NCBI RefSeq assembly: GCF_004339765.1
Contig: NZ_SMGO01000002.1
Coordinates: 372,001-436,000 of the forward strand
Direction of reading: 5' to 3'
DNA length: 64,000 nt
DNA from: Albibacterium bauzanense
Lineage (GTDB): Bacteria; Bacteroidota; Bacteroidia; Sphingobacteriales; Sphingobacteriaceae
The notes beneath the pieces are model-generated. The model searched no databases and had not been told where the DNA came from. It worked only from the letters and a program-made list of their open reading frames with translations. The position numbers and the translations under genes are program-made. Shown here piece by piece: positions 17,276 through 26,199 of this stretch (positions are counted from its first letter, which is position 1; each line of letters starts with the position of its first letter).

Positions 17276-17581
17276 TTACTTATTAAACATCCCTCCAAGT
17301 CCGCCAAGCATATCTTTTGTAACTGCCTGCATTTCAGACTGATTAATCTCTTCAGCTTGTTTTAATGCCTTGTTAATTGCTGTTACCAACAGCTCTTCCA
17401 ACCCTTCATTACCAATCTCTTTTAAATACTCAGGATCAATTATTACATTTTTAATCTCCTTATTAGCAGTTGCAATAACTTTAATCTTGCCTCCTTCAAC
17501 TTCTCCGAAAACACTAATTGTATCAAGTCTCTTCTTTATTTCTTCTGCTTTCTGCTGCGCCTGGAACAATTTGTCAAACAT
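17276..17581 (-). CDS. YbaB/EbfC family nucleoid-associated protein
   Basis: A 101-aa member of the YbaB/EbfC family, dimeric DNA-binding proteins that coat the nucleoid. It has the family layout: an N-terminal charged helix (QAQQKAEEIKKRL), a three-stranded sheet with GGKIKVIATANKEIKNVIID, and a C-terminal helix rich in Glu/Gln, ending with a Gly-rich tail (LGGLGGMF). In many bacteria it follows dnaX and precedes recR; here neither is nearby, so no functional link to repair is implied by position. Confidence 0.92.
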   Translation of the reverse strand: MFDKLFQAQQKAEEIKKRLDTISVFGEVEGGKIKVIATANKEIKNVIIDPEYLKEIGNEGLEELLVTAINKALKQAEEINQSEMQAVTKDMLGGLGGMFNK

Positions 17582-17628
17582 CTCTTATAATTTTATTAAA
17601 AATACGAAATTTATAAAATATTATTATT

Positions 17629-18810
17629 TCAATCCATTAATTCACCATTTCCTGAATAAGCCCCCTGCCGAATTACCGGCATATCTAGTATCCCATATAA
17701 ATCGTCTAAGCGATTTAAACTTGCATTTGCCATATTAGACAATAATATGATGGTGATATCATTCTTAAGATCCCGAATGTATAAGTTCTTAAATCCATGC
17801 CACCAACCTGTATGGTATGCTATAATATGGTCTCCTTTTTCATAGAGACGCCATCCATAACCATAATTAAAAACACCATTGGTAGGTTTACTTCTACCCA
17901 CATAAGCAGAATCCAATAATTCTTTTCCTATAACCCGGCCTTCTACTAAGGCCCGGTCAAATAAATACAAATCATCTACTGTGCTATAGATTCCTTTGTC
18001 TCCAACAGGTCCGTCTAAAAAATTCTGAACTACAGAGCGTCGCCACACTTTATCATGACCAATAACCCTAGTCGGAATAGTTTCATAATCAGCCTTTGAG
18101 TAGACTGCAGTATTTTTCATCCCAAGTGGTTTGAATATATTCTCTTGCATAAAAACTGTAAAAGATTCGCCAGAAACCACTTCAACTATCGCTGCGAGAA
18201 CCATGAAATTACTGTTATTGTAAAGAAACCTGGCATCAGGCACATTATACCGCCCAGGCTTATGCTCAATAAGCAGGTCGATTACCTCTTTATTAGTTAA
18301 GCCTTTTCTTTTATCCTTCCAGATTCCGTCTACAAAATAAACGTAATTGGGTAAACCCGACCGGTGACTCAAAAGCTGCTTAATAGTCACTCCTTCATAC
18401 GGGAAATCAGGAAAGAAATCATTAACAGTTTGATCTAATCTCAACTTACCTTGTTCAATCAACATCAGAATTGCTGTGGCGGTTAAAGGCTTAGAAACAG
18501 ATGCCAGTTCAAATTGAGAATTAATATTTAAACTATCACGATGTAAATAGTCTGCCCAGCCAAAAGAATTCTTATAAATAATCTTTCCGCCTTTTGCAAC
18601 GAGTACATTTCCATTAAAAGCAGAACGACTATGTAATCTTTTCATAAACTCATCAATCCGTTTATCTGCATTCTCAGGAGAATAAACGAGCCGGATACTG
18701 TCTGTGATCTTTTGCTCTTCCTCCATTTTAATCCTTTTACTCTCGGCAGAAGAACAGGCAATTAAAGCTAAAGGAATAATAAAAACTAAAAGGTTTGTAA
18801 TTTTCAACAT
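17629..18810 (-). CDS. Serine hydrolase lipoprotein, class C beta-lactamase-like
   Basis: A 393-aa exported lipoprotein: signal peptide with lipobox LIAC, Cys at residue 19. The beta-lactamase/DD-peptidase fold shows SVSK near residue 103 (nucleophile Ser and general-base Lys), YNN near 196 as the YxN element, and HTG near 333 as the third motif. This set fits peptidases and esterases of the AmpC/EstB superfamily. A periplasmic D-amino-acid or ester hydrolase is likely, but resistance function cannot be claimed. It is separated from ybaB by 47 bp. Confidence 0.88.
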   Translation of the reverse strand: MLKITNLLVFIIPLALIACSSAESKRIKMEEEQKITDSIRLVYSPENADKRIDEFMKRLHSRSAFNGNVLVAKGGKIIYKNSFGWADYLHRDSLNINSQFELASVSKPLTATAILMLIEQGKLRLDQTVNDFFPDFPYEGVTIKQLLSHRSGLPNYVYFVDGIWKDKRKGLTNKEVIDLLIEHKPGRYNVPDARFLYNNSNFMVLAAIVEVVSGESFTVFMQENIFKPLGMKNTAVYSKADYETIPTRVIGHDKVWRRSVVQNFLDGPVGDKGIYSTVDDLYLFDRALVEGRVIGKELLDSAYVGRSKPTNGVFNYGYGWRLYEKGDHIIAYHTGWWHGFKNLYIRDLKNDITIILLSNMANASLNRLDDLYGILDMPVIRQGAYSGNGELMD

Positions 18811-19030
18811 ATTTCAAAAGGGATTTCGCTCTTTAATAACGACGAAATTGCGTAAATAAATTCAAAAATCCGATTTTATTAACATCTAATAAAGTCAATT
18901 ATTAAGAATCTACATTATAACAATTATCATCCTAAAATCAAATCCAATAGCTTTACTATTTATACTGATAATAAAGCAAGATTAAATTCAATTTAGAGAG
19001 AAGAGTCTTACTTGGAAAGGTATATATTTT

Positions 19031-19038
19031 TAACTTTG
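19031..19038 (+). promoter_or_regulatory. -7 box of fumC
   Basis: TAACTTTG is an exact TAnnTTTG match, 23 nt before the fumC ATG. TTGG at 19012-19015 may serve as the -33 element, with slightly short spacing. The remainder of the 18811-19061 gap is AT-rich with no gene seen. Confidence 0.58.
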
Positions 19039-19061
19039 TGAATAAATAAAATATTAATACC

Positions 19062-20459
19062 ATGGCATATAGAATAGAGCATGATACAATGGGCGAAGTA
19101 AAAGTTCCTTCAGATAAATATTGGGGCGCCCAAACTGAACGTTCAAGAAATAACTTTAAGATTGGAACTCCGGCTTCTATGCCAAAAGAAATTATCGAAG
19201 CTTTTGCCTATTTAAAAAAGGCCGCAGCCTATACAAACACCGATGCCGGAATATTGCCTTCAGAAAAACGAGATCTGATAGCACAAGTTTGTGATGAGAT
19301 TCTGGAAGGAAAATTACATGATCAGTTTCCTTTAGTTATCTGGCAAACCGGGTCTGGAACTCAATCAAACATGAACGTTAACGAAGTTGTTTCTAATCGC
19401 GCTCATGCTATACAAGGAAATAAATTAGGGGAAGGAACCCCTTTTATTCACCCCAATGATGATGTGAATAAATCTCAATCATCGAATGACACGTATCCAA
19501 CAGCAATGCACATTGCTGCTTATAAAATGCTGATAAATGTTACCATTCCAGGAATTGAAAAATTAAGAGATACATTAAAATCAAAATCCGAAGAATTCTC
19601 TAAAGTAGTTAAGATCGGAAGAACACACTTAATGGATGCAACTCCGATTACTTTAGGTCAAGAGTTTTCGGGTTATGTTGCTCAATTAACCTTCGGAATA
19701 CAAGCTCTAAAAAACACCTTACCTCATTTATCTCAATTAGCCCTTGGCGGTACCGCTGTAGGAACAGGCATCAATACTCCAAAAGGATATTCTGAAAATG
19801 TAGCAAAATATATTGCACAATTTACGGGCCTGCCGTTTATTACTGCCGAAAATAAATTCGAGGCCTTAGCTGCGCATGATGCTATCGTAGAAAGCCATGG
19901 CGCATTAAAGCAAATAGCGGTTTCTTTAATGAAAATTGCCAACGACGTCCGCATGCTGGCATCTGGCCCAAGATCAGGAATTGGAGAAATCATTATTCCT
20001 GAAAATGAACCAGGTTCATCCATTATGCCAGGTAAAGTAAATCCTACGCAATGTGAAGCTGTAACCATGGTGGCTGCTCAAGTTATGGGAAATGATGTAA
20101 CCATCTCTATTGGCGGATCCAATGGCCAATACGAACTGAATGTATTTAAACCGGTAATGGCTGCAAATTTCTTATTAAGCGCGCAATTAATCGGAGATGC
20201 CTGTGTTTCATTCAATGATCACTGTGCTATAGGTATTGAACCTAACTACAATGGTATCAAAAAGCATTTGGAAAACTCATTGATGTTAGTTACTGCATTA
20301 AACCCGCATATAGGTTATGAAAATGCTGCCAAAATTGCTAAAAAAGCTCATAAAGAAAACACATCTCTGCGTGAAGCTGCAATATCACTTGGCTTATTAA
20401 CCGACGAGCAATTTAATGAATGGGTAAGACCGGAAGACATGATTGGTGGTTTAAAGTAG
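19062..20459 (+). CDS. fumC: Class II fumarate hydratase
   Basis: Iron-independent fumarase of the TCA cycle converting fumarate to malate. The 465-aa sequence has [12 protein letters not shown] near 101, [11 protein letters not shown] near 143, [10 protein letters not shown] near 187, and the lyase signature [13 protein letters not shown] near 322. All are canonical class II residues. Fumarate released by argH and purine synthesis would also feed it. A lipoprotein gene follows 1 bp later. Confidence 0.97.
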   Translation: MAYRIEHDTMGEVKVPSDKYWGAQTERSRNNFKIGTPASMPKEIIEAFAYLKKAAAYTNTDAGILPSEKRDLIAQVCDEILEGKLHDQFPLVIWQTGSGTQSNMNVNEVVSNRAHAIQGNKLGEGTPFIHPNDDVNKSQSSNDTYPTAMHIAAYKMLINVTIPGIEKLRDTLKSKSEEFSKVVKIGRTHLMDATPITLGQEFSGYVAQLTFGIQALKNTLPHLSQLALGGTAVGTGINTPKGYSENVAKYIAQFTGLPFITAENKFEALAAHDAIVESHGALKQIAVSLMKIANDVRMLASGPRSGIGEIIIPENEPGSSIMPGKVNPTQCEAVTMVAAQVMGNDVTISIGGSNGQYELNVFKPVMAANFLLSAQLIGDACVSFNDHCAIGIEPNYNGIKKHLENSLMLVTALNPHIGYENAAKIAKKAHKENTSLREAAISLGLLTDEQFNEWVRPEDMIGGLK

Positions 20460-20460
20460 C

Positions 20461-20988
20461 ATGAGCACTATCGATAACCAAATGATCAAATCCAGAATGA
20501 GCATTAGTATTTTCGTAATTCTAATGCTCATATTAGCTTCTTGTAAATTCAATTCGAAAATGCAACACCCTGGAGCGGAATCTCTTCAGGGCTCTTGGAC
20601 CGCTGAAAGCGTTCCTGGTCAAGATCAACTACAGCGATATGAACTTTACGATTTCCAATTCAATTGTGACTCTGTTTACGTAAAGATCAAAACGTTCTCT
20701 AAAACTAAAATGGATGTAGATTCCTGCTATGGAAATGGTCAATGGAACGAATATGCCCGAGGCGTTTATGTAGTTCGTGGAGATAGTTTAATAATTCAAG
20801 CTACTTATACTCATGAAAATTGGCGACAAAAGTTAACCGGGTGCCATCATATCGGTCAATATTTGCCTCGCTTCAAAATAGCTCAACAAACAACTGATTC
20901 CTTATATCTTGAAAATCGTTATAGTCACATTCCTATTCAATTAAGAAAGACAGCAACAACAACATGTGTACCTAAAGAGGTATATTAA
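20461..20988 (+). CDS. Lipoprotein of unknown function downstream of fumC
   Basis: A 175-aa protein with a signal peptide and lipobox LASC near residue 28, placing it in a membrane leaflet. The mature part has a GSWTAE start, regularly spaced aromatic and charged beta-strand-like segments, and four or five cysteines (for example CDSVY, CYGNGQW, TGCHHIG). The pattern resembles small lipocalin-like beta-barrel lipoproteins common in Bacteroidota, without a recognised ligand. Internal ATGs at 20482 or 20497 are possible starts and would give a shorter signal peptide. Its stop interlocks with that of the converging gene. Confidence 0.75.
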   Translation: MSTIDNQMIKSRMSISIFVILMLILASCKFNSKMQHPGAESLQGSWTAESVPGQDQLQRYELYDFQFNCDSVYVKIKTFSKTKMDVDSCYGNGQWNEYARGVYVVRGDSLIIQATYTHENWRQKLTGCHHIGQYLPRFKIAQQTTDSLYLENRYSHIPIQLRKTATTTCVPKEVY

Positions 20989-21566
20989 AACCCTTTAAAT
21001 TCCCAGATAGTATTTGGAGTAATGCAATAATCTAATGGCACATCCAGCGGATTTATATCTTCAATTAGATCAACCGGCTCAAATAAGGAAAGACCGACTT
21101 TAAGACAATCAGGACGGCAAACAGAAAGAAACCGATCATAGAAACCTTTGCCGTAACCTACTCTGTTTCCCATTCTATCGAATGTAAGAAGAGGCAATAT
21201 TACAACATCAAGCTGCTCTGCTAATACTACTTTTCCTGCCTTAGGCTCCGCTATACCCCATTTATTCAATTCAAGCACTAAGTCCTCCTCCCATGCATAA
21301 TGATGCATCGTAAGAGACCCCATATCTGACTTAGGTACCACCAATTGAATTTGAGGAAAGTTCTTCCGAAGCCAATTTATCAGTAAAGTTGTATCAGGCT
21401 CTTTAAAACCTTCTATAGGAAGAAATATGTGGATATAACTAAACCTCGCCCAATTAAACTGTTGAAATTTCGACAGCAGGTCATTGTTAAGAGAATCTTC
21501 TTCTTCTTTTGTTAAAAGTAAACGTACTTGTTTAAAGCGTTCTCGTAACTCTACTTTAGTAGCCAT
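20985..21566 (-). CDS. 5-formyltetrahydrofolate cyclo-ligase
   Basis: ATP-dependent conversion of 5-formyl-THF to 5,10-methenyl-THF. The 193-aa protein carries the family signature GNRVGYGKGFYDRFL near 135-149 (nucleotide and folate site) and an N-terminal R/K-rich region (RERFKQVR). Length is normal for the YgfA/MTHFS family. The stop codon overlaps the converging lipoprotein stop within a shared TTAA. It is separated from efp by 15 bp and probably shares its transcript. Confidence 0.94.
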   Translation of the reverse strand: MATKVELRERFKQVRLLLTKEEEDSLNNDLLSKFQQFNWARFSYIHIFLPIEGFKEPDTTLLINWLRKNFPQIQLVVPKSDMGSLTMHHYAWEEDLVLELNKWGIAEPKAGKVVLAEQLDVVILPLLTFDRMGNRVGYGKGFYDRFLSVCRPDCLKVGLSLFEPVDLIEDINPLDVPLDYCITPNTIWEFKGF

Positions 21567-21581
21567 TTAATGCCTGAAAAT

Positions 21582-22142
21582 CTACTTTACGCGTTCAATA
21601 TAATTACCGGTACGGGTATCGATCTTTACTCGATCTCCCTGGTTTATAAATAATGGAACCTTAATCTCTACTCCTGTCTCAACAGTAGCATTTTTAAGAG
21701 CGCCTGTAGAGGTATCTCCTTTTACAGCAGGCTCACTATAAGTAATCTCAAGCTCTACGCTTGTAGGTGCACTTGCCATAATAGGCTCATCACTTTCAAA
21801 AGCAACAATTACATCCATTCCTTCTTTTAAAAACCTTGCTGTTTCACCAAACAGATGCTTAGGAATATTGAATTGTTCATAATTGCTATTGTCCATTACA
21901 ACAAAAAAATCACCCTCATCGTACAGATATTGATAATCGTTTGTTTCAACACGAGCTATTTCTACCTCCTCATCTGTACGAAAGCGATACTCAGCAATCT
22001 TGCCGGTTTTAACGTTACGCATTCTGGCTTGATAAAAAGCTCGTAGATTTCCTGGGGTCCGATGTATAAACTCTTCAACTGTAACTAACTCACCATTAAA
22101 TCTTAAAACATTTCCTGTTTTTACGTCAGAAGCCTTTGCCAT
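21582..22142 (-). CDS. efp: Elongation factor P
   Basis: Three-OB-domain factor that helps ribosomes through polyproline stalls. It is 186 aa, the normal length, with the C-terminal signature region EPAVKGDTSTGALKNATVETG near 135-155. In the domain I loop, where E. coli has PGKGQAF with Lys34 modified, this protein reads PGNLRAF with Asn at residue 32. No beta-lysylation or rhamnosylation target is present. The neighbouring gene set has no modification enzyme (no epmA/epmB, earP or ymfI seen). A -7 box lies at 22203-22196. Confidence 0.96.
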   Translation of the reverse strand: MAKASDVKTGNVLRFNGELVTVEEFIHRTPGNLRAFYQARMRNVKTGKIAEYRFRTDEEVEIARVETNDYQYLYDEGDFFVVMDNSNYEQFNIPKHLFGETARFLKEGMDVIVAFESDEPIMASAPTSVELEITYSEPAVKGDTSTGALKNATVETGVEIKVPLFINQGDRVKIDTRTGNYIERVK

Positions 22143-22195
22143 TTAATTATAATTTATTTGATTTGATTTCAATACTATTTCCTAACAAAGATAAT

Positions 22196-22203
22196 CGTTT
22201 AAT
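22196..22203 (-). promoter_or_regulatory. -7 box of efp
   Basis: The minus strand reads TATCTTTG, an exact TAnnTTTG match. It lies between the ABC ATPase stop and efp, giving a leader of about 50 nt. Confidence 0.55.
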
Positions 22204-22233
22204 GCCTATCTGCAAAAACAACCCAAAACCTCA

Positions 22234-22851
22234 TTATTTATAGTCCTGTATCATCAAATGATGTGTACAGAAACTATATTCCTGAAGTTGATTAGAGCAA
22301 ACAACAAGCAATCGCTGTTCTGAGAACTCTTTAATTAATTGATGATACCACTCCACTCCTTGAACATCCAGGTTCGAAGTAGGTTCATCCAAAAAGAGTA
22401 AAGGAGTATCTGCACAACAAGCCAAAACGAGTTTCACCCGCTGCTTCATTCCAGAAGAGAAATACCGGATCTCTTTATTTTCAGATTTTTTAAGATCCAA
22501 TAACTGAATAATCCGGTCGGTATCCCAACCTTTAACTAGTTTCTTAAATCGAAAATGATAGGTTATTAATTCACGAAGCGTAAATTCTTCAATTAATTCA
22601 AGATAGGGTGCGGCCAATGATAAATGTTCAAAGACTTTGCTTACCTCAAGATCTGCATTATTTAAAGAATAGCCTAACTTCCCACTAGACGGACTTAAGT
22701 TGCCTGCAAGAACTTGCAAAAGAGTCGACTTCCCTGATCCGTTCGGACCTAAGATAGCATAACTTTCTCCTTGAATAAACTGGTAATTTACTTGTTTAAA
22801 GATCCATTCTCTATTAAACCTTCTACCAATATTCTCAAGCTCTATTTTCAA
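22234..22851 (-). CDS. ABC transporter ATP-binding protein
   Basis: A 205-aa ATPase subunit with Walker A GPNGSGKST near residues 35-43, signature YFSSGMKQR near 133-141 (a relaxed LSGGQ), and Walker B LLFLDEPT near 151-158 with the catalytic Glu. The start appears to be TTG at 22851; no ATG exists before the Walker A region. No permease is beside it; it is joined to lpxA (13-bp gap) in the lipid A cluster. Its partner and substrate are unknown, though the gene order suggests an envelope role. Confidence 0.88.
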   Translation of the reverse strand: MKIELENIGRRFNREWIFKQVNYQFIQGESYAILGPNGSGKSTLLQVLAGNLSPSSGKLGYSLNNADLEVSKVFEHLSLAAPYLELIEEFTLRELITYHFRFKKLVKGWDTDRIIQLLDLKKSENKEIRYFSSGMKQRVKLVLACCADTPLLFLDEPTSNLDVQGVEWYHQLIKEFSEQRLLVVCSNQLQEYSFCTHHLMIQDYK

Positions 22852-22864
22852 AACACACAGATTA

Positions 22865-23662
22865 TTACATCGCTCCTAATTTCCCTTGCCCAAAACCTTT
22901 CATCACCCCACGATTGGAACTGCGAATAAAGTCAAGAATCTCATCCCTGATTTCTGTCGGTTTAAATTCTGTTTCAATAATACCCAGGGCCTTGGTAAGG
23001 TTATTATGCTTAACAAATAAAGTCCGATAAATATCCTGAATCTCGTTGATCATCTCAGAAGAGTAGCCTCTTCTACGTAAGCCAACTGAATTAATACCTA
23101 CATAAGCGATCGGCTCACGCGCCGCCTTTACAAAAGGAGGAACATCTTTTCTTACCAGCGTACCACCAGCAATAAAAGCATGAGAACCAATACTGCAAAA
23201 CTGATGAACAGCAACCATACCAGCTAAGACAACATAGTCGCCTACCGTAATATGGCCTGCCAGTGTACTGCTATTTGAAAAAATACAATTATCTCCAACT
23301 ATACAATCATGAGCAATATGGCTATAAGCCTGAATAAGGCAATTCTTTCCAACACTTGTCTTCCACCGATCCTTTGTTCCTCTATTAATGGTAACACATT
23401 CACGTATGGTTGTATTATCACCAATTTCTGCTGTAGTTTCTTCGCCATCAAACTTTAGATCCTGTGGGATCCCTGAAATAACAGCCCCAGGAAAAATTCT
23501 ACAGCCTTTTCCAATTCGGGCTCCTTCCATAATAGTCACATTGGGACCTATCCAGGTTCCTTCACCAATCTCAACATTTTTATAGATAGTAGCAAACGGT
23601 TCAATAACCACATTGTTAGCAATCTTTGCTTCCGGATGTATATAAGCTAGAGGTTGAATCAT
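22865..23662 (-). CDS. lpxA: Acyl-ACP--UDP-N-acetylglucosamine O-acyltransferase
   Basis: First committed acylation of lipid A: transfer of a hydroxyacyl chain from ACP to the 3-OH of UDP-GlcNAc. The 265-aa protein is a left-handed beta-helix built of hexapeptide repeats (about residues 1-180), with the catalytic His region SNSSTLAGHITVGDYV and VAVHQFCSIG near 125-150, then a helical C-terminal domain. The ATG overlaps the stop of lpxC-fabZ by 4 bp, indicating translational coupling. Confidence 0.96.
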   Translation of the reverse strand: MIQPLAYIHPEAKIANNVVIEPFATIYKNVEIGEGTWIGPNVTIMEGARIGKGCRIFPGAVISGIPQDLKFDGEETTAEIGDNTTIRECVTINRGTKDRWKTSVGKNCLIQAYSHIAHDCIVGDNCIFSNSSTLAGHITVGDYVVLAGMVAVHQFCSIGSHAFIAGGTLVRKDVPPFVKAAREPIAYVGINSVGLRRRGYSSEMINEIQDIYRTLFVKHNNLTKALGIIETEFKPTEIRDEILDFIRSSNRGVMKGFGQGKLGAM

Positions 23663-25071
23663 AATGTAGTTTCGCTTTCTTTAATTCTCGTAATTTGAGC
23701 CATCATCTCAGCCTCAACCACAACCTTCTCTCCAACCATACCAACTCCTTTCATCTGTGCTATTCCTCTTCTTATCGGTTCCATCAGGTCACATCTAAAA
23801 ATAATGGTATCACCAGGAGACACTTGTGCTCTAAACCTGACGTTATCTATTTTTAAAAATAAAGTAATATAATTTCTAGGATCAGGAACGGTACTTAAAA
23901 CCAAAATACCTCCCGTTTGGGCCATCGCCTCAACTTGTATAACTCCTGGAAAAACAGGTGTCCCAGGAAAGTGCCCTTGAAAAAGATCCTCATTCATGGT
24001 CACATTCTTCACCCCAACAACATGTGTTTTCGATAATTCTAATATCTTATCTATAAAAAGGAAGGGTGGGCGATGAGGTAAGATATCCATGATCTGTACA
24101 ACATCATACAAAGGCTTCGCTGCAGGATCATAAAGATGAATCTTCTTCTTGCTTCTTTCCTTCTTTATAGCTGCTTTAATCTTTTTAGCAAAAGCTACGT
24201 TTGCTGCATGACCAGGTCTTGCTGCCATAATATGCCCTTTTAACGGCACTCCAATTAAAGCCAGATCACCTATCATATCCAGCAATTTATGTCGTGCCGG
24301 CTCATTCTGATAACGTAATTCTATATTATTTAGAATACCCTCTTTAGCTACTTTAATATCTTTACGGTTAAATAGCTTTGCCAAAGATGCCAACTCGGTA
24401 TCGTTCACATCCTTATCAACAATTACAATCGCATTATTTAAATCACCGCCTTTAATTAGATTATTGTCTACCAGTGTTTCCAGTTCATGCAAAAAGCAGA
24501 AAGTTCGGGATGCCGCAATTTCTGTCTTAAATTCATCAATGCTAGAAATAGATGCATGTTGGCTTCCTAAAACAGGTGAGTTATAATCAATCATGCAAGT
24601 CAAACGGTAACCCTCCAAAGGCATTGCTACCATTTCTACTTCCCGCTCAGGTTCTGTATAATGCATATTGTGAGGAATAACATAATATTCCCTATCCAAA
24701 TTCTGAAGCACATAACCTGCTTTTTCTAAAGCCTCTGTAAAAAAAGAAGAACTTCCGTCCATAATCGGAACTTCCGGCCCATCAATCTCAATCAATACAT
24801 TATCGATCTCCATCCCTACCAAAGAAGCTAATAAATGTTCGATGGTACTTACACTTGCGCCGTTTTGAGAGATTGTAGTCCCTCTCGATGTATCAGTAAC
24901 GTTATCAACATCTGCGTCAATAACAGGTTTACCTTCCAAATCAATCCTTTGAAATTTATAACCGTGATTCTCTGGGGCCGACTTAAACGTTAATGAAGCT
25001 GATCTGCCAGTGTGTAAACCCACACCAGAAATACTTACTTCGTTTTTAATGGTTCTTTGTTTCTCGTTCAT
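23659..25071 (-). CDS. lpxC-fabZ: Bifunctional UDP-3-O-acyl-GlcNAc deacetylase / 3-hydroxyacyl-ACP dehydratase
   Basis: A 470-aa fusion typical of Bacteroidota. Residues 1 to about 305 are LpxC, the zinc deacetylase that commits to lipid A, with STIEHLLASL near 75-84 and the HKLLDMIGDL region near 258-267 (metal His/Asp). From about 325 the FabZ hot-dog domain follows, with HRPPFLFIDK and the catalytic HFPGTPVFPGV...EAMAQ near 365-385. Fusing the two may balance hydroxyacyl-ACP use between lipid A and fatty acid elongation. It lies between lpxD and lpxA. Confidence 0.97.
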   Translation of the reverse strand: MNEKQRTIKNEVSISGVGLHTGRSASLTFKSAPENHGYKFQRIDLEGKPVIDADVDNVTDTSRGTTISQNGASVSTIEHLLASLVGMEIDNVLIEIDGPEVPIMDGSSSFFTEALEKAGYVLQNLDREYYVIPHNMHYTEPEREVEMVAMPLEGYRLTCMIDYNSPVLGSQHASISSIDEFKTEIAASRTFCFLHELETLVDNNLIKGGDLNNAIVIVDKDVNDTELASLAKLFNRKDIKVAKEGILNNIELRYQNEPARHKLLDMIGDLALIGVPLKGHIMAARPGHAANVAFAKKIKAAIKKERSKKKIHLYDPAAKPLYDVVQIMDILPHRPPFLFIDKILELSKTHVVGVKNVTMNEDLFQGHFPGTPVFPGVIQVEAMAQTGGILVLSTVPDPRNYITLFLKIDNVRFRAQVSPGDTIIFRCDLMEPIRRGIAQMKGVGMVGEKVVVEAEMMAQITRIKESETTL

Positions 25072-25111
25072 TCTTTCAAACTCTTCGCCAATCGGCGATT
25101 TAAGATTAAAG

Positions 25112-26140
25112 TTACTTTTTATTTATTAAGTTTTCTAATTCCAAAATCCGCTTCTCAAGCAAAGGTAACTTCTGTAAAGTTACCTGAATACGCATTTGAG
25201 ATGCATAATTAGATGCTGGTGTTCCCGCCCACTTTTTATCCGGTTCAACGATAGATCGGTTAATTCCTGATTGAGCCTGAACCTGAGTCCCTCTAGCAAT
25301 TGTAATATGTCCTGCAACCCCAACTTGTCCGCCCAATACAACATTTTCAGCAACTTTAGCACTTCCCGAAATCCCCGTTTGCGCAGCAATCACTGTATTT
25401 TCTCCCACCTCCACATTATGTGCTAACTGAATTAAATTATCAAGTTTTACACCATTACCAATCTTGGTAGATCCAAGAGTTGCCCGATCAATGGTTGTAT
25501 TTGCTCCAACTTCTACATCATTTCCAATGACAACATTCCCGATCTGATTGATCTTTTTATAAGTTCCATCTGCTTGCGGAGCAAAGCCAAATCCATCACT
25601 ACCTATAATCGCACCTGAATGAATTATTACACGATCTCCTAAAACACAATCATAGTAAACTTTCACTCCCGCATGAATTGTACAGTTGTCGCCTAAAGTT
25701 ACATTGTCGCCAATATAACTATGAGGATAGATTTTACAATTGTCACCAATCTTTACATAAGGTCCTATATAGCTAAAAGCAGCTATATAAACACCCTTGC
25801 CAATTTTTGCTGTTGGATGAATATAAGAAGGTTCTTCAATTCCCTTTTTGTCGAATCTTAATTGATTATAAGCATCCAGGAGAACAGAAAGAGCCGTATA
25901 TGCATCTTTAACACGTATTAATGTCGACTGAACTGGCTGTTTAACCAATTGATCTTCATTAACGATTACAATAGAGGCATTCGAACTATATAAATAAGTT
26001 TCATATTTCGGATTAGAAAGAAATGTAATGCTCCCATGTTGAGCTTCTTCTATCTTTGATATTTCAGAAACCGCAACCTCAGCATCACCTTCGATTGTTC
26101 CATTTATTAAATCACTAATTTGTTGTGCGGTAAATTGCAT
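25112..26140 (-). CDS. lpxD: UDP-3-O-acylglucosamine N-acyltransferase
   Basis: Adds the second hydroxyacyl chain in lipid A synthesis. From the ATG at 26140 the protein is 342 aa: an N-terminal uridine-binding domain (1-100), a hexapeptide-repeat beta-helix (about 105-300) containing the catalytic-His region [15 protein letters not shown], and a C-terminal helix ending in [11 protein letters not shown]. An in-frame TTG at 26146 is possible, but the TAnnTTTG box at 26151-26144 overlaps it, so transcription should begin at about the ATG itself. The gene is first of the lpxD, lpxC-fabZ, lpxA set. Confidence 0.95.
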   Translation of the reverse strand: MQFTAQQISDLINGTIEGDAEVAVSEISKIEEAQHGSITFLSNPKYETYLYSSNASIVIVNEDQLVKQPVQSTLIRVKDAYTALSVLLDAYNQLRFDKKGIEEPSYIHPTAKIGKGVYIAAFSYIGPYVKIGDNCKIYPHSYIGDNVTLGDNCTIHAGVKVYYDCVLGDRVIIHSGAIIGSDGFGFAPQADGTYKKINQIGNVVIGNDVEVGANTTIDRATLGSTKIGNGVKLDNLIQLAHNVEVGENTVIAAQTGISGSAKVAENVVLGGQVGVAGHITIARGTQVQAQSGINRSIVEPDKKWAGTPASNYASQMRIQVTLQKLPLLEKRILELENLINKK

Positions 26141-26143
26141 CTG

Positions 26144-26151
26144 CAAATTTA
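26144..26151 (-). promoter_or_regulatory. -7 box of lpxD, 3 nt before the ATG
   Basis: The minus strand reads TAAATTTG, an exact TAnnTTTG match. The standard distance puts the start of transcription on the A of the lpxD ATG, so the transcript would be leaderless. Confidence 0.48.
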
Positions 26152-26199
26152 TATGTTACTAATTTATGAAGAAATAATTACCATATTGAAATCAGGGTG

